64,000 nucleotides of DNA from positions 434,001 through 498,000 of the forward strand of contig CAVXGT010000010.1 of NCBI GenBank assembly GCA_963761475.1. Reading direction: 5' to 3'. The notes beneath the pieces were generated by a model. The model was not told the origin of the DNA. It was given only the letters and a program-made list of their open reading frames with translations, and did no database searches. Shown here one piece after another: positions 8,784 through 17,326 of this stretch. Source of the stretch: Ga0077555 sp963761475. GTDB lineage: Bacteria > Pseudomonadota > Alphaproteobacteria > Rhizobiales > Hyphomicrobiaceae. The position numbers and the translations under genes are program-made. Positions within the stretch are counted from its first letter, which is position 1, and the number at the start of each line of letters is the position of its first letter.

Positions 8784-9203
8784 CGTTCCCCTCGCGTCGC
8801 GATTGTGGTCAATCCGTGCCGCAGCACTTCGAGGTTAGTATGCGAACGCCGCCGCGCGAAACAAGGCCAGGGCCGAATCAAATAGGGTCGGTCACCAAGT
8901 TCGGCGGCCACCGTGGCCATTTTGCACCCCATCTTGCCGTCTCCCGATGGTGGCGACATGCCTGGCGCGCCGCCACTCCACCAAACATGGTCCTCGTTTC
9001 CCGGCTAAGACGCCTGGTCGGCTGCAGTCGACAGCATGGTCGAGGGGGTTGGTGCGCGCGCCGTTTTCCGGACGTCGGCGATGCGCCTGCCCGCGTTGGG
9101 TCGGCCCTGAGATTAGGCGGGGAACAAGGTCGGTAATGACGGGTTGCCGAACGCTATCCGGAGGTGTCAGCATTCGCATCGCACTTCCAGCAGGAGCCAA
9201 TTC
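8784..9203. other. Intergenic region, nothing recognised
   Basis: 420 bases between the divergent L,D-transpeptidase and amidohydrolase genes. No convincing gene, repeat or hairpin was seen; it should contain both promoters. Confidence 0.5.
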
Positions 9204-10379
9204 ATGCCCGACTACGACCTGATTCTCCGCGGCGGCCGCGTTATCGATCCCTCGCAAGGCATCGACGCGGTTATGGACGTCGCCTTTGCAGGTGGCCGCG
9301 CAGCCGGTGTGGCGAAGGAGCTGAAAGCGGGACCTGCAACCCAAATCCGCGATTGCGCGGGCCACATCGTGACCCCCGGTTTGATCGACCTGCACACCCA
9401 CGTCTACTGGGGCGGTACCTCGCTCGGCATCGACGCCGAGGAGTTCTGCCGCACGTCGGGCGTCACCACGTCGATCGACACCGGTAGCGCCGGCCCCGGC
9501 AACTTCGCCGGCTTCCGCAAACACGTTATCGAGCGGTCCGAGACACGCATTCTAGCCTACCTGCACGTGTCGTTTGCCGGCATATATGCGTTCTCAAAGT
9601 CCCATATGGTGGGCGAATCCAAGAACATGGAGTTGATGGCCCCACGCCAGGCCGTCGAGGTCGCAGAGCGCAATCGCGACGTCATCGTCGGTATCAAGGT
9701 GCGCGTCGGCCTGCACGCCTCGGGCGACCAAGGCTCAGCCCCGCTCAATATCGCTCTGCAGGTCGCAGACGAGGTCGGCATGCCCCTCATGTGCCACATC
9801 GACCACCCTCCGCCGTCCTACGAGGAGGTGATCGGCATGCTGCGGCCGGGGGATGTCCTCACGCATGCCTTTCGCCCGTTTCCCAACGCCCCAGTCACGG
9901 CCCAGGGCAAGATCAAGCCTGCCGTCGTTGAGGCGCGCAAGCGCGGCGTGCTGTTCGATATCGGGCACGGCTCCGGCTCCTTCGCCTTCAAGACCGCACG
10001 CGCCATGCTGGCCAACGGCTTCATGCCCGACACGATTTCGTCGGACGTCCATGCCCTGTGCATCGACGGCCCGGCCTTCGACCAGGTCACCACCATGTCC
10101 AAGTTCCTCTGCATGGGCGTGCCGCTGGCCGAAGTCATCAAGCAATCGACCGTCAATGCCGCCATGGCGCTGAGGCGGCCCGAACTCGGCAGCCTGAAAG
10201 CCGGCTCGGCGGGCGATGCCTCCATCCTGTCGGTCGCCGAAGGCCGCTTCGACTACGTCGACGTCATGGGCGAGCAGATGACCGGCGATCGGCGAATTAT
10301 CGCCGAAGGAACCGTGGTGGGAGGTCGTATCTGGCACACTCGTCGCGAGGGCGCCTTCCCGATCGCGGCCGGCGTATAG
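9204..10379 (+). CDS. Amidohydrolase/deacetylase family metallohydrolase (COG3964-like)
   Basis: Metal-dependent amidohydrolase-superfamily enzyme of 391 residues. The metal-binding HTH (IDLHTHVYWGG) is near residue 65, the bridging Lys is probably in VGIKVRVG near 165, further His ligands are in MCHIDHPP (near 200) and LTHAFRP (near 222), and the final Asp is in SSDVHAL (near 286). The signature around SIDTGSAGPGNFAGF matches the COG3964 group, whose Agrobacterium member Atu3266 hydrolyses acetyl-(R)-mandelate and related esters or amides. The natural substrate is unknown. The ATG at 9204 follows CAGGAG by a good distance; the open frame extends upstream but without conserved sequence. Confidence 0.88.
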   Translation: MPDYDLILRGGRVIDPSQGIDAVMDVAFAGGRAAGVAKELKAGPATQIRDCAGHIVTPGLIDLHTHVYWGGTSLGIDAEEFCRTSGVTTSIDTGSAGPGNFAGFRKHVIERSETRILAYLHVSFAGIYAFSKSHMVGESKNMELMAPRQAVEVAERNRDVIVGIKVRVGLHASGDQGSAPLNIALQVADEVGMPLMCHIDHPPPSYEEVIGMLRPGDVLTHAFRPFPNAPVTAQGKIKPAVVEARKRGVLFDIGHGSGSFAFKTARAMLANGFMPDTISSDVHALCIDGPAFDQVTTMSKFLCMGVPLAEVIKQSTVNAAMALRRPELGSLKAGSAGDASILSVAEGRFDYVDVMGEQMTGDRRIIAEGTVVGGRIWHTRREGAFPIAAGV

Positions 10380-10613
10380 CGGCAATTCTATCGAGCAGCG
10401 CACATCGCCGTCACCCCTGAAAGAGCCGAGCCATCGGGCATTTCCACGGCGAGCCGCCCGCTCCCGGCGCCTGCAAGCACGCTGCAGGAGGAGAATCAAT
10501 CTGGCCGACGTGCGCGAATATGACCGGTCGCTTAACTGCCGCTTAACATCTGTATGCAAGCTTCAAGGTCGTGCCGATATTGGCTGGGCCTTTTGGATTT
10601 TGACGTGGCGACC

Positions 10614-10985
10614 ATGCGAGACGATCGTCATCCCCCATCATCCGACGTTCGCGACGCCTTGGTGCACTCCAACGGTTCCGTAAGTCTCGGCCTGGCCGAT
10701 GGCGTTGAGCCCGGCAGCCTGGCCGATCGCTGGCTCGACCGCGTCGGTGGACTACAGATCGGTCCGCACGTTTGCGCCGATCCCGTGCCCGCTGCGCCCG
10801 AGGCCAACCCCCACGTCACTGCCAGCACCCTCGCACGGGGCCAGCGCCATTCCGCCAAGGTGCTGCGCATCGACCGGCAAAGGCCCAATTCCGCGACCGA
10901 AACCACCGTCCGCGACGCCGGCACCGATGCCACCGGTCCGCGCCAGTCGGCCGCGATCATCCCCTTCGGCCGTCCGCGTGCCTGA
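10614..10985 (+). CDS. Small hypothetical protein
   Basis: An open frame of 123 residues from this ATG (143 from 10554). The chain is Asp/Arg/Ala-rich, has no membrane segment or known domain, and ends in AAIIPFGRPRA, an ending of the kind seen in small Hyphomicrobiales proteins of unknown role. No strong ribosome site is visible at either start. It is the only long frame between the amidohydrolase and the iron-binding protein, but could be spurious. Confidence 0.4.
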   Translation: MRDDRHPPSSDVRDALVHSNGSVSLGLADGVEPGSLADRWLDRVGGLQIGPHVCADPVPAAPEANPHVTASTLARGQRHSAKVLRIDRQRPNSATETTVRDAGTDATGPRQSAAIIPFGRPRA

Positions 10986-11008
10986 TAGTCGGTAGGATGA
11001 TCTAACTC

Positions 11009-11031
11009 ATTGGAATTAGAAGAATTCCAAT
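11009..11031 (+). promoter_or_regulatory. Irr-type iron control element (ICE-like palindrome)
   Basis: ATTGGAATT (11009-11017) and AATTCCAAT (11023-11031) are perfect inverted repeats. Inside lies TTAGAA-GAA-TTCCAA, close to the alphaproteobacterial Irr operator (roughly TTTAGAA-N3-TTCTAAA). It lies 90 bases before a ferric-iron-binding protein gene, which fits Irr control of iron uptake in Rhizobiales. Confidence 0.55.
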
Positions 11032-11120
11032 CGTTTCAACTATGTCCAATCGCGCTTGACTCGTGCCATCAACTCGGATGTTTGTGCGCTACATAACGCA
11101 CGATCATGTGGAGATGCACC

Positions 11121-12170
11121 ATGTCGCAACCGAAGCGTTCGCGCGCAGCTTTCATGCTGGCGCTGTCCCTGCCGCTGATGCTGCAGGCGAAGACGGCCCA
11201 GGCTGAAAGCGTGGTCAACATTTACTCGTTCCGCGAGCCGGGCCTCGTCCAGCCACTGCTGAAAGCGTTCACCGACAAAACCGGCATCGCAACCCGGCTG
11301 ATCTATAGTCAGGACGGCTTGCTCGAGCGCGTCGCCGCCGAAGGTCGCAACAGTCCGGCCGACGTGATCTTGACGGTCGACATCGGCCGCCTCGCGGAGG
11401 CCAAGGCCAAGGGCGTGTCGCAGCCTTTGGCCTCGAGCGTCGTCCAGGCCAACATCCCCGCACGCTACCGTGACCCAGAGGGCCACTGGATCGGCCTGTC
11501 GCAGCGCGCGCGTGTGGTGTTTGCCTCCAAGGCTCGCGTGCCCCAGGACGCCATTACCTATGCCGAGTTGGCCGATCCCAAGTGGAAGGGCCGCATCTGC
11601 ATGCGCTCTGGCCAACACACCTACAACATCGGCCTGCTTGCAGCCCTCATCGCCCACGACGGTGCCGCCAAGGCCGAGGCGTGGGCTCGCGGCGTCAAGG
11701 CAAATCTGGCGCGCAAGCCGGCGGGCGGCGATCGCGATCAGGCCAAGGCCATTTTCTCTGGCGAATGCGACCTGGCGATTGCCAACACCTATTACATGGC
11801 GGCGATGCAGACCAACACCCGCCACCCCGAGCAGCAGGAGTGGGCGAAGTCGATCAAGATCCTCTTCCCGGATGCTGCCGGCAACGGCACCCACGTCAAC
11901 ATCTCCGGCGCAGTCCTCGCCAAGTACGCCCCCAATCGAGCCAATGCCGTCAAGCTGATCGAATTTCTGAGCGCCGGCGAGGGCCAGAAGATCTACGCAG
12001 ATCAGGTCAACGAGTACCCGCTGCTGAGCGGCATCAAACCGTCGCCGCTCGTCGACAGCTGGGGCAAGCTGGTGCCCGACAAGCTCGCCTTCGACCGTAT
12101 CGCGGCGCTCCGCCGCCAAGCCTCCGAAATCATGGACAAGGTCGCCTTCGACGCGGGCCCGGGGAGCTGA
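11121..12170 (+). CDS. Fe(3+) ABC transporter substrate-binding protein (FbpA/FutA family)
   Basis: Periplasmic iron-binding protein of 349 residues. The signal peptide ends near residue 28 (QAKTAQA), and the mature chain begins with VVNIYSFREP, the typical start of FbpA/FutA proteins. ADVILTVDIGRLAEAK, the SQRARVVFASK segment and the C-terminal IEFLSAGEGQKIYADQVNEYP are family hallmarks; iron is held by tyrosines in this group (for example in ANTYYMAA near residue 225). The ATG at 11121 has GGAG 7 bases before it. No permease or ATPase is adjacent, so it is an orphan binding protein. It has an Irr-like operator upstream and its own terminator downstream. Confidence 0.92.
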   Translation: MSQPKRSRAAFMLALSLPLMLQAKTAQAESVVNIYSFREPGLVQPLLKAFTDKTGIATRLIYSQDGLLERVAAEGRNSPADVILTVDIGRLAEAKAKGVSQPLASSVVQANIPARYRDPEGHWIGLSQRARVVFASKARVPQDAITYAELADPKWKGRICMRSGQHTYNIGLLAALIAHDGAAKAEAWARGVKANLARKPAGGDRDQAKAIFSGECDLAIANTYYMAAMQTNTRHPEQQEWAKSIKILFPDAAGNGTHVNISGAVLAKYAPNRANAVKLIEFLSAGEGQKIYADQVNEYPLLSGIKPSPLVDSWGKLVPDKLAFDRIAALRRQASEIMDKVAFDAGPGS

Positions 12171-12212
12171 GACGACGGCCAACGACCGCAATCAGCGCGC
12201 GCCATGTCTCCC

Positions 12213-12251
12213 CCGCCGGCTCGTCCCGTACAGGCCGGCGGCGGTCTTTTT
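12213..12251 (+). terminator. Rho-independent terminator after the iron-binding protein
   Basis: CCGCCGGC (12213-12220) pairs with GCCGGCGG (12234-12241); a run of five T follows at 12247-12251. Confidence 0.8.
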
Positions 12252-12280
12252 GCAATTGATCAAATCCCCCATGCCTCAGC

Positions 12281-12295
12281 CGTGACATTGTCACG
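12281..12295. promoter_or_regulatory. Palindrome upstream of the ABC exporter operon
   Basis: CGTGAC-ATT-GTCACG is a perfect 15-bp palindrome about 114 bases before the adaptor gene. It has the size of a dimeric repressor operator, but no regulator gene is adjacent. Confidence 0.4.
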
Positions 12296-12408
12296 TCCGA
12301 ACCCGTTGCGCTGAAATAAGGTCACGGGCGAGAGTGCCTCGTCGAAGGAGCCGCCCGTGTTTGTAACTGGGCAGGCTACAGAGGCATGCGCGAGGGGAGA
12401 ACGGTAAG

Positions 12409-13632
12409 ATGAGCGAGCAGGCCGCAGGCAAACCAGCAACTCCGCCAGCACCGTCGCCTGCCTCGATCCTGACCCGGGCGCTCCGGTCCCGCTACGTCCA
12501 GGCAGCCATCGCACTCGCGGCGATCGCGCTGGCGTTCTTCGCTTTTCAAAATCGCCCCCTCTCGGTTCGCGTTGCCTCCGTCGAGAAGAATGTCCCAGTG
12601 CGCGTGTTTGGCCTGGGCACGGTCGAGGCGCGCGTGCTCTCCAAGATCGGCTTCGAGGTTGGTGCCACGCTGGTCGAGCTCAACGCCGACCACGGCGATC
12701 AGGTCAAGAAAGGCCAGGTCCTGGCTCGCTTGAGCCTGGGTGAACAGGAGGCCAAGGTCGCCAAGGCGCGCGCCGCCCTGGAGATCGCCGAGGTCGGGAT
12801 CAGGCGCACAGCCGCCGCCCTCGAGAAGGCCCAGGCGGTGATGGCGCAGAAGCAACTCGCCAACAAACGCAAGCAGTCGCTGGCCGGGCGCGACGTCGTC
12901 TCCCAGCAGATCGCCGAGGAGGCTGAGCGCGACGATGCCGTGGCCCAGGCCGACGTCGCAATCGCGCAAAGCGAGACCGTCAGCGCCAAGGCGCAACTGG
13001 CCGACGCCCGCGCCCAGCTTCAGTTTGAAGAAACCATGCTCCGCCACCGCACGCTCTTGGCGCCCTACGACGCCGTTGTGATCGAGCGTCACAAGGAGGC
13101 CGGCTCCGTCATCAAGTCTGGCGACCCAATCTTCACAATCATCGCCGTGGGCAGTTATTGGGGCCTCGCCTATATCGACGAAGCGAGAGCCGGCTACCTC
13201 AAGGAAGGCCAGCGTGTCGAGGCGCGCCTGCGCTCCCGCCCTCAGGACCAGTTCCAGGGCAAGGTCATCCGCATCGGGCTCGAAAGTGATCGCGTCACCG
13301 AGGAACGCCGGGTCTACATTCGCGGCGAGAATCCACCGGACCGGGTCTTTCTGGGCGAGCAGGTCGAGTTCTGGATCGAGGTTGCAAACCTCGAGTCGGC
13401 CCTGCTCGTGCCGGAAGCCGCCGTCCAGGGCTACAACGGCCGGGAGGGCCGGATCTGGACCCTCGAACAGGGCCGGCTGCAGCGTCGCCTGGTCAAGTTC
13501 CGCCACCGCACCGAGGATGGGCGTCTCGAGATCGCAGGCGGCTTGCCAGACGGGGTTCGCGCCGTCACCCAAACCGATCGTGCCTTCCGGGAAGGCCGCG
13601 CCGCGACCATCGGCAGGGACGGTCGCAAATGA
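12409..13632 (+). CDS. Efflux/ABC exporter periplasmic adaptor subunit (HlyD/DevB-like)
   Basis: Membrane-fusion protein of 407 residues, the periplasmic arm of an ABC exporter. One membrane anchor (AAIALAAIALAFFAFQ) is at about residues 37-55, followed by a biotinyl-lipoyl-like half motif (VGATLVELNADHGDQVKKGQVLARL), a long coiled-coil hairpin (about 105-205, Ala/Glu/Lys-rich), the second lipoyl half (LLAPYDAVVIERHKEAGS) and a beta-barrel. Its last four bases overlap the start of the permease gene (ATGA), so the three genes form one operon. The exported substrate is unknown; DevBCA relatives export glycolipids and MacAB relatives export macrolides or peptides. Confidence 0.9.
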   Translation: MSEQAAGKPATPPAPSPASILTRALRSRYVQAAIALAAIALAFFAFQNRPLSVRVASVEKNVPVRVFGLGTVEARVLSKIGFEVGATLVELNADHGDQVKKGQVLARLSLGEQEAKVAKARAALEIAEVGIRRTAAALEKAQAVMAQKQLANKRKQSLAGRDVVSQQIAEEAERDDAVAQADVAIAQSETVSAKAQLADARAQLQFEETMLRHRTLLAPYDAVVIERHKEAGSVIKSGDPIFTIIAVGSYWGLAYIDEARAGYLKEGQRVEARLRSRPQDQFQGKVIRIGLESDRVTEERRVYIRGENPPDRVFLGEQVEFWIEVANLESALLVPEAAVQGYNGREGRIWTLEQGRLQRRLVKFRHRTEDGRLEIAGGLPDGVRAVTQTDRAFREGRAATIGRDGRK

Positions 13633-14762
13633 ACCTCGCCTATCGTGACATTCGCCACAATCTCGGGCGCTTCATTCTGACCTGCGTCGGTCTGGGCCTG
13701 CTGCTGGGCGTGGTTCTGGCCATGATAGGCATCTATCGCGGACTGGTCGTGGATGCCTTGACCATTGCCCGCGCACCGGCAGTCGACCTGTGGGTCGTCG
13801 AGGCAGGCACGCGCGGCCCCTTTGCCGAAGCCTCGCGCATTCCTGGCGATGTTCGCGAATCGATCGCCCGCATCGCAGGTGTCGCCTCGGCCGGCAGTCT
13901 CACCTATCAAACCGTCGAGACCCAGCATCGCGGCGCGAAACTCAGGCTATATGTCATCGGTCATGAGCCGGCAAGGCCCGGCGGACCGCCCGAGGTCTAC
14001 GCTGGCCACGCTATCGCGCAAAGCCACTATCAAATGGTCGCCGACCGCACATCGGGCCTTGAGCTGGGCGACCGCATCAGGCTCGGCCGTGCCACCTTCA
14101 CGGTCGTGGGCCTGACCCGCCATCAGGTCAATTCCGGTGGTGATCCGGCGGTTTATGTGACGCTCGCCGATGCGCAGAAATTGCAGTTCGACTTGGCCCC
14201 GGCGGCGACCCGTATCGAACGAGCCCGCGGCATCGAGGGCGCCAAGCGCGATACCGTCAATGCCGTTGTCGCAAGGCTGCAGCCGAACGCCTCGCCCGCA
14301 ACGGTGGCGGAAACCGTGCAACGCTGGAAACACTTGACCGCCCTGACCCAGGAGGATCAGGAGCTGATCCTCACCCGCTCTCTGGTCGATCGCGCGCGCC
14401 GCCAGATCGGCCTCTTCACGTCGCTGCTGTTGGTGGTCTCGGCGGTTATTATCGCGCTCATCATCTATACAATGACCATGGAGAAGCTGAAGCAGATCGC
14501 CACGCTCAAGCTGATTGGCGCACCCGACCGCACCATCATCGCCATGATCGTCCAGCAGGCTCTGGCGCTGGGAGCCATCGGTTTTGCCATCGGCGCGACG
14601 CTGATCTTTTTCGTCAAGGATGTCTTCCCGCGCCGCGTTGTGCTCGAGCCCGACAACGTCGTGGTGCTGGGCCTTATCGTCTTCGTGGTTTGCCTTCTCT
14701 CGAGCGGTCTCGGCGTGCGCGCAGCGCTCCGCGTCGATCCAGCCGCCGCGCTGGGAGGTTGA
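13629..14762 (+). CDS. ABC transporter permease (DevC/FtsX-like)
   Basis: Inner-membrane permease of 377 residues with the four-helix MacB/FtsX plan: one hydrophobic segment near residues 13-35 (LGRFILTCVGLGLLLGVVL), a periplasmic domain of about 230 residues, and three more segments near 265-290, 310-330 and 345-365 (VVVLGLIVFVVCLLSSG). It ends with RVDPAAALGG, the typical FtsX-type C-terminus. Translationally coupled to the adaptor (ATGA overlap), with the ATPase gene starting 1 base after its stop. The set matches the DevBCA order adaptor-permease-ATPase. Confidence 0.9.
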   Translation: MNLAYRDIRHNLGRFILTCVGLGLLLGVVLAMIGIYRGLVVDALTIARAPAVDLWVVEAGTRGPFAEASRIPGDVRESIARIAGVASAGSLTYQTVETQHRGAKLRLYVIGHEPARPGGPPEVYAGHAIAQSHYQMVADRTSGLELGDRIRLGRATFTVVGLTRHQVNSGGDPAVYVTLADAQKLQFDLAPAATRIERARGIEGAKRDTVNAVVARLQPNASPATVAETVQRWKHLTALTQEDQELILTRSLVDRARRQIGLFTSLLLVVSAVIIALIIYTMTMEKLKQIATLKLIGAPDRTIIAMIVQQALALGAIGFAIGATLIFFVKDVFPRRVVLEPDNVVVLGLIVFVVCLLSSGLGVRAALRVDPAAALGG

Positions 14763-14763
14763 C

Positions 14764-15501
14764 ATGGCGGCATCGGAAACGTCCCACCCCCTGGTTCGCC
14801 TTCGCGCCATCTCCAAGCACTTCGGCGAAGGCGAGACGAGAGTCGATGCGCTCCGCGATATTTCGCTGGACGTCTTCCCCGGCGAGGTCGTGGCCTTGCT
14901 GGGCCCGTCCGGCTCCGGCAAGACGACGCTGCTCAACGTCATCGGCTGTATCCTCGACCCATCGGCCGGTGACATGGAATTCGACGGCGAGCCGGTCTTG
15001 CGCGACGGCCGCTGGTTGCGCTCCGATCTGCGCTACCTTCGGCTCGACAAGATCGGTTTCATCTTCCAGTTCCACAATCTGATCCCGTTCCTCGATGCGA
15101 CCGACAACATTGCGCTTGTCCTGAACATGGCGGGCGCCGATGCCGAGACCGCCCGCCGGCGGGCGCACGAGCTGCTCGACTACCTCGAGGTCGGCCATCG
15201 CAAGTCCGCCATGCCCGCCAAGCTGTCCGGCGGTGAAGCTCAACGCGTCGCTATCGCCCGGGCTCTTGCCAATCGCCCGCGCATCATCCTGGCCGACGAG
15301 CCGACCGCAGCGCTGGATTCCAAGCGCGCCGGCATCGTGATGGACCTCTTGCGTAAGGTCGCCGTCGAGCAGGAGGCGGCAGTCATCGCGGTCACCCACG
15401 ACGAGAAGATCTTCGATCGTTTCGATCGCATCTTCTCCCTGCGTGATGGCAAGCTGGAATCGGAAGAGGCCCCCACTGGCCGCGCCGGCGCCGTGGTGTG
15501 A
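14764..15501 (+). CDS. ABC transporter ATP-binding protein (DevA/MacB/LolD type)
   Basis: Cytoplasmic ATPase of 245 residues that should power the preceding permease and adaptor. Walker A GPSGSGKTT is near residue 45, the Q-loop FIFQFHNLIPFLDATDN near 100, the signature LSGGEAQR near 155, Walker B ILADEPTAALD near 176-186 and the switch His in AVTHDEK near 210. The sequence FHNLIPFLDATDNIALVL is typical of the DevA branch. The start at 14764 lies just after the permease stop; the frame is open further upstream but only as a shadow of the permease gene. Confidence 0.92.
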   Translation: MAASETSHPLVRLRAISKHFGEGETRVDALRDISLDVFPGEVVALLGPSGSGKTTLLNVIGCILDPSAGDMEFDGEPVLRDGRWLRSDLRYLRLDKIGFIFQFHNLIPFLDATDNIALVLNMAGADAETARRRAHELLDYLEVGHRKSAMPAKLSGGEAQRVAIARALANRPRIILADEPTAALDSKRAGIVMDLLRKVAVEQEAAVIAVTHDEKIFDRFDRIFSLRDGKLESEEAPTGRAGAVV

Positions 15502-15825
15502 GCCCGGCCGCTGTCCCTCACCAGGCAAGCGCCCGTCGGACTGGCCGGCTCGGCTAGCCACCCGAGCTCCGCTAAGCACGCGGGGCGGCGCCCGTCCTAT
15601 CCATAGCACCAGGCCGGCCTAGGCGACCCCAGGACGCTCACCCGCCGGCCCCCGAACCCACTGAACATCGATCACGAAACTGTGAAAAGAAAACGGTACG
15701 CAACGGCTCGATTTCGTGTATATTGAACACAGATCAGAACGGAGGCGACGGCAACGGCCACTCACCCCGACCTCGGCTTAAGCCTCGCTCCTCTGAAACA
15801 GCAACCTGACGAATGGAGAAATGAC
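15502..15825. other. Intergenic region upstream of small secreted proteins
   Basis: 324 bases with no gene seen. The second half is AT-richer and contains a TATATT box near 15719 that could be part of the promoter for the following small genes; GGAGA precedes the first ATG. Confidence 0.5.
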
Positions 15826-16080
15826 ATGAACCGCAACATCCTTGGTGCCCTGGCCGCAGGCTTCGTCGCCATCGCAGCGCTCGCAGCTCCGGCCCAGGCC
15901 GGCTACCGCTCCCATCATCACGGCCATGGCTACGGCCATCGCCATCACGTGACCAAGTTCTTCCACGCCCACAAGTTCCACGGCTATCGCAAGGCCTACC
16001 ACGTGCCGGTCTGCGTCAAGCACAAGTGGGTCTACAGCTACAGCCACGGCAAGAAGCTGGTTTGCGTCCTCTGGCACTGA
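15826..16080 (+). CDS. Small His/Tyr-rich secreted protein
   Basis: An 84-residue exported protein. A clean signal peptide ends near residue 25 (LAAPAQA). The mature 59 residues are loaded with His, Tyr, Lys and Gly (SHHHGHGYGHRHH) and finish with a two-cysteine block, PVCVKHKWVYSYSHGKKLVCVLWH. The C-terminal pattern PVC-x-W-x-Y-x-G-K-x-C-LW also occurs in the next gene, so they are paralogues. The histidine clusters suggest metal binding, but that is inference. A GGAGA ribosome site precedes the ATG. Confidence 0.75.
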   Translation: MNRNILGALAAGFVAIAALAAPAQAGYRSHHHGHGYGHRHHVTKFFHAHKFHGYRKAYHVPVCVKHKWVYSYSHGKKLVCVLWH

Positions 16081-16090
16081 ACCAGCACCG

Positions 16091-16121
16091 CTGACGGACG
16101 GCCGACCGGCAGGTCCGTCAG
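16091..16121 (+). repeat. 9-bp stem-loop between the two small secreted-protein genes
   Basis: CTGACGGAC (16091-16099) pairs perfectly with GTCCGTCAG (16113-16121). No T-tract follows, so it may be an intercistronic stability element or a weak terminator. Confidence 0.5.
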
Positions 16122-16173
16122 CCAGCCAATCCCCTGAATCTCAACTCAATATACAACTCGAAAGTCAAACATC

Positions 16174-16446
16174 ATGATCAAGAACATCGCCCTCGCCGCC
16201 GCCGTGGTCATCGCCTCTGCCGGCATCGCCACCTCAGCCAGCGCCCACAGCTACGGCTACAAGGGCCACGGCTACAAGTCCTACGGGTATAAGTCCTACG
16301 GCTACGGCCACAAGACATACAAGAAGCATTACTACGGCTATAGCCACTACAAGCCGGTCTATACCTACAAGTACTACAAGCCCGTCTGCGGTCACTACGG
16401 CTGGACCTACAAGCACGGTTACAAGGTCTGGTCCTGCCTCTGGTAA
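16174..16446 (+). CDS. Small Tyr/Gly/His-rich secreted repeat protein
   Basis: A 90-residue exported protein with a signal peptide ending near residue 24 (TSASAHS). The mature part is a run of short Tyr-Gly repeats (GYKGHGYKSYGYKSYGYG), then KPVYTYKYYKPVCGHYGW and a final KVWSCLW. Its two-cysteine C-terminus matches that of the preceding small gene, so this is a duplicated pair. Low-complexity Tyr/His/Lys composition suggests a surface or matrix protein, possibly metal-binding; no established function is known to me. Confidence 0.75.
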   Translation: MIKNIALAAAVVIASAGIATSASAHSYGYKGHGYKSYGYKSYGYGHKTYKKHYYGYSHYKPVYTYKYYKPVCGHYGWTYKHGYKVWSCLW

Positions 16447-16465
16447 GACCTGCTGAGCGAAACCG

Positions 16466-16499
16466 GAGCACTCTCGGGTCAACTTGCCCGGGAGTGCTC
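16466..16499 (+). terminator. Long stem-loop ending the small secreted-protein genes
   Basis: GAGCACTCTCGGG (16466-16478) pairs with CCCGGGAGTGCTC (16487-16499) over 13 positions with one G-U pair and an 8-base loop, 19 bases after the stop. There is only a weak T-run afterwards. Confidence 0.6.
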
Positions 16500-16523
16500 T
16501 GCCGTTTCAACGGGTACAGGCAG

Positions 16524-17048
16524 TCAGCACTGGCGGAAGTGACATGCACTGACGCTGCCGCAGTAGGCATTCAGTGCCCCATCGACGAGCTCCCGGGCCA
16601 GTACGCGGGCAGGATCAGCCGGCCCCGGCAGCTGGATCTGCCCGGGCGGCACGACGACGAACCCGAGCCGGCCATAATAGGCCATGTCGCCGACCAGCAG
16701 CACCAGCCGCTGGCCATTCGCGTGGGCACATTCGAGGCTTTCGGCAATCAGCCGGCGGCCATGGCCCTTGTTTTCGTGCGCCGGATCGACCGCAAGAGGC
16801 CCGAGCAGCAATGCGCCCGCCTGCCCCCCGATCCTGATCTCCGTCATTCGAATTGACGCAATGATCCGGCCCTCGAACTCTGCCAGCCGGCAATAGGGCG
16901 AGACCTCGGGCGTCCCCTCCCGTACCCGGTAGGCCGTTCGCGCGAAGCGGCCGGGACCGAACACCCGCACGCCCAAGGCTGAGATGGCCGCCATGTCATC
17001 AGGCGTGACGGGGCGGATGGTGACAGTCGCGAGCGGCTCGGCAAGCAT
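16524..17048 (-). CDS. GNAT family N-acetyltransferase
   Basis: A 174-residue acetyl-CoA dependent N-acetyltransferase of the YhbS-like group. The start at 17048 gives LATVTIRPVTPDDMAAI, the usual first strand and helix; the frame is open upstream but Arg-rich and unrelated. The acetyl-CoA loop is at about residues 85-100 (LAVDPAHENKGHGRRLIAESL), followed by LVLLVGDMAYYGRLGF, the typical strand and Tyr segment of the family. The substrate is unknown. It is convergent with the small secreted-protein genes, which end in a hairpin 25 bases away. Confidence 0.88.
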   Translation of the reverse strand: MLAEPLATVTIRPVTPDDMAAISALGVRVFGPGRFARTAYRVREGTPEVSPYCRLAEFEGRIIASIRMTEIRIGGQAGALLLGPLAVDPAHENKGHGRRLIAESLECAHANGQRLVLLVGDMAYYGRLGFVVVPPGQIQLPGPADPARVLARELVDGALNAYCGSVSACHFRQC

Positions 17049-17326
17049 CGCGGGGCTCCGGGAGACAGGGCAGACGCGGCGGCAGGCGTCGGGTCGGCTT
17101 ATGGGGTGAGGGCGTGAAGTGAGAAAGCGCAATCCCGCAAGGCTCTGCCACAAGTGGCAGCCTCGCAAGGCGTCATCGGCATCGTCGCCGGCAGGGGATG
17201 CGCTGTTTGGCTCTCATCATCATGGCCGCTTCGATAGCATGCGTCAGTCGTCGTCGTCGAGCGCTTCCGTCGGTGCCCGCTTGAGCGGCCAAAGTGTCGC
17301 GCGAGGCCGGATCGGGGGCTCGAGGT

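Noticed and set aside
16245..16330. Short tandem repeats that might be CRISPR-like
   Set aside because: They encode the Tyr-Gly repeats of a secreted protein, keep the reading frame and have no spacer structure.
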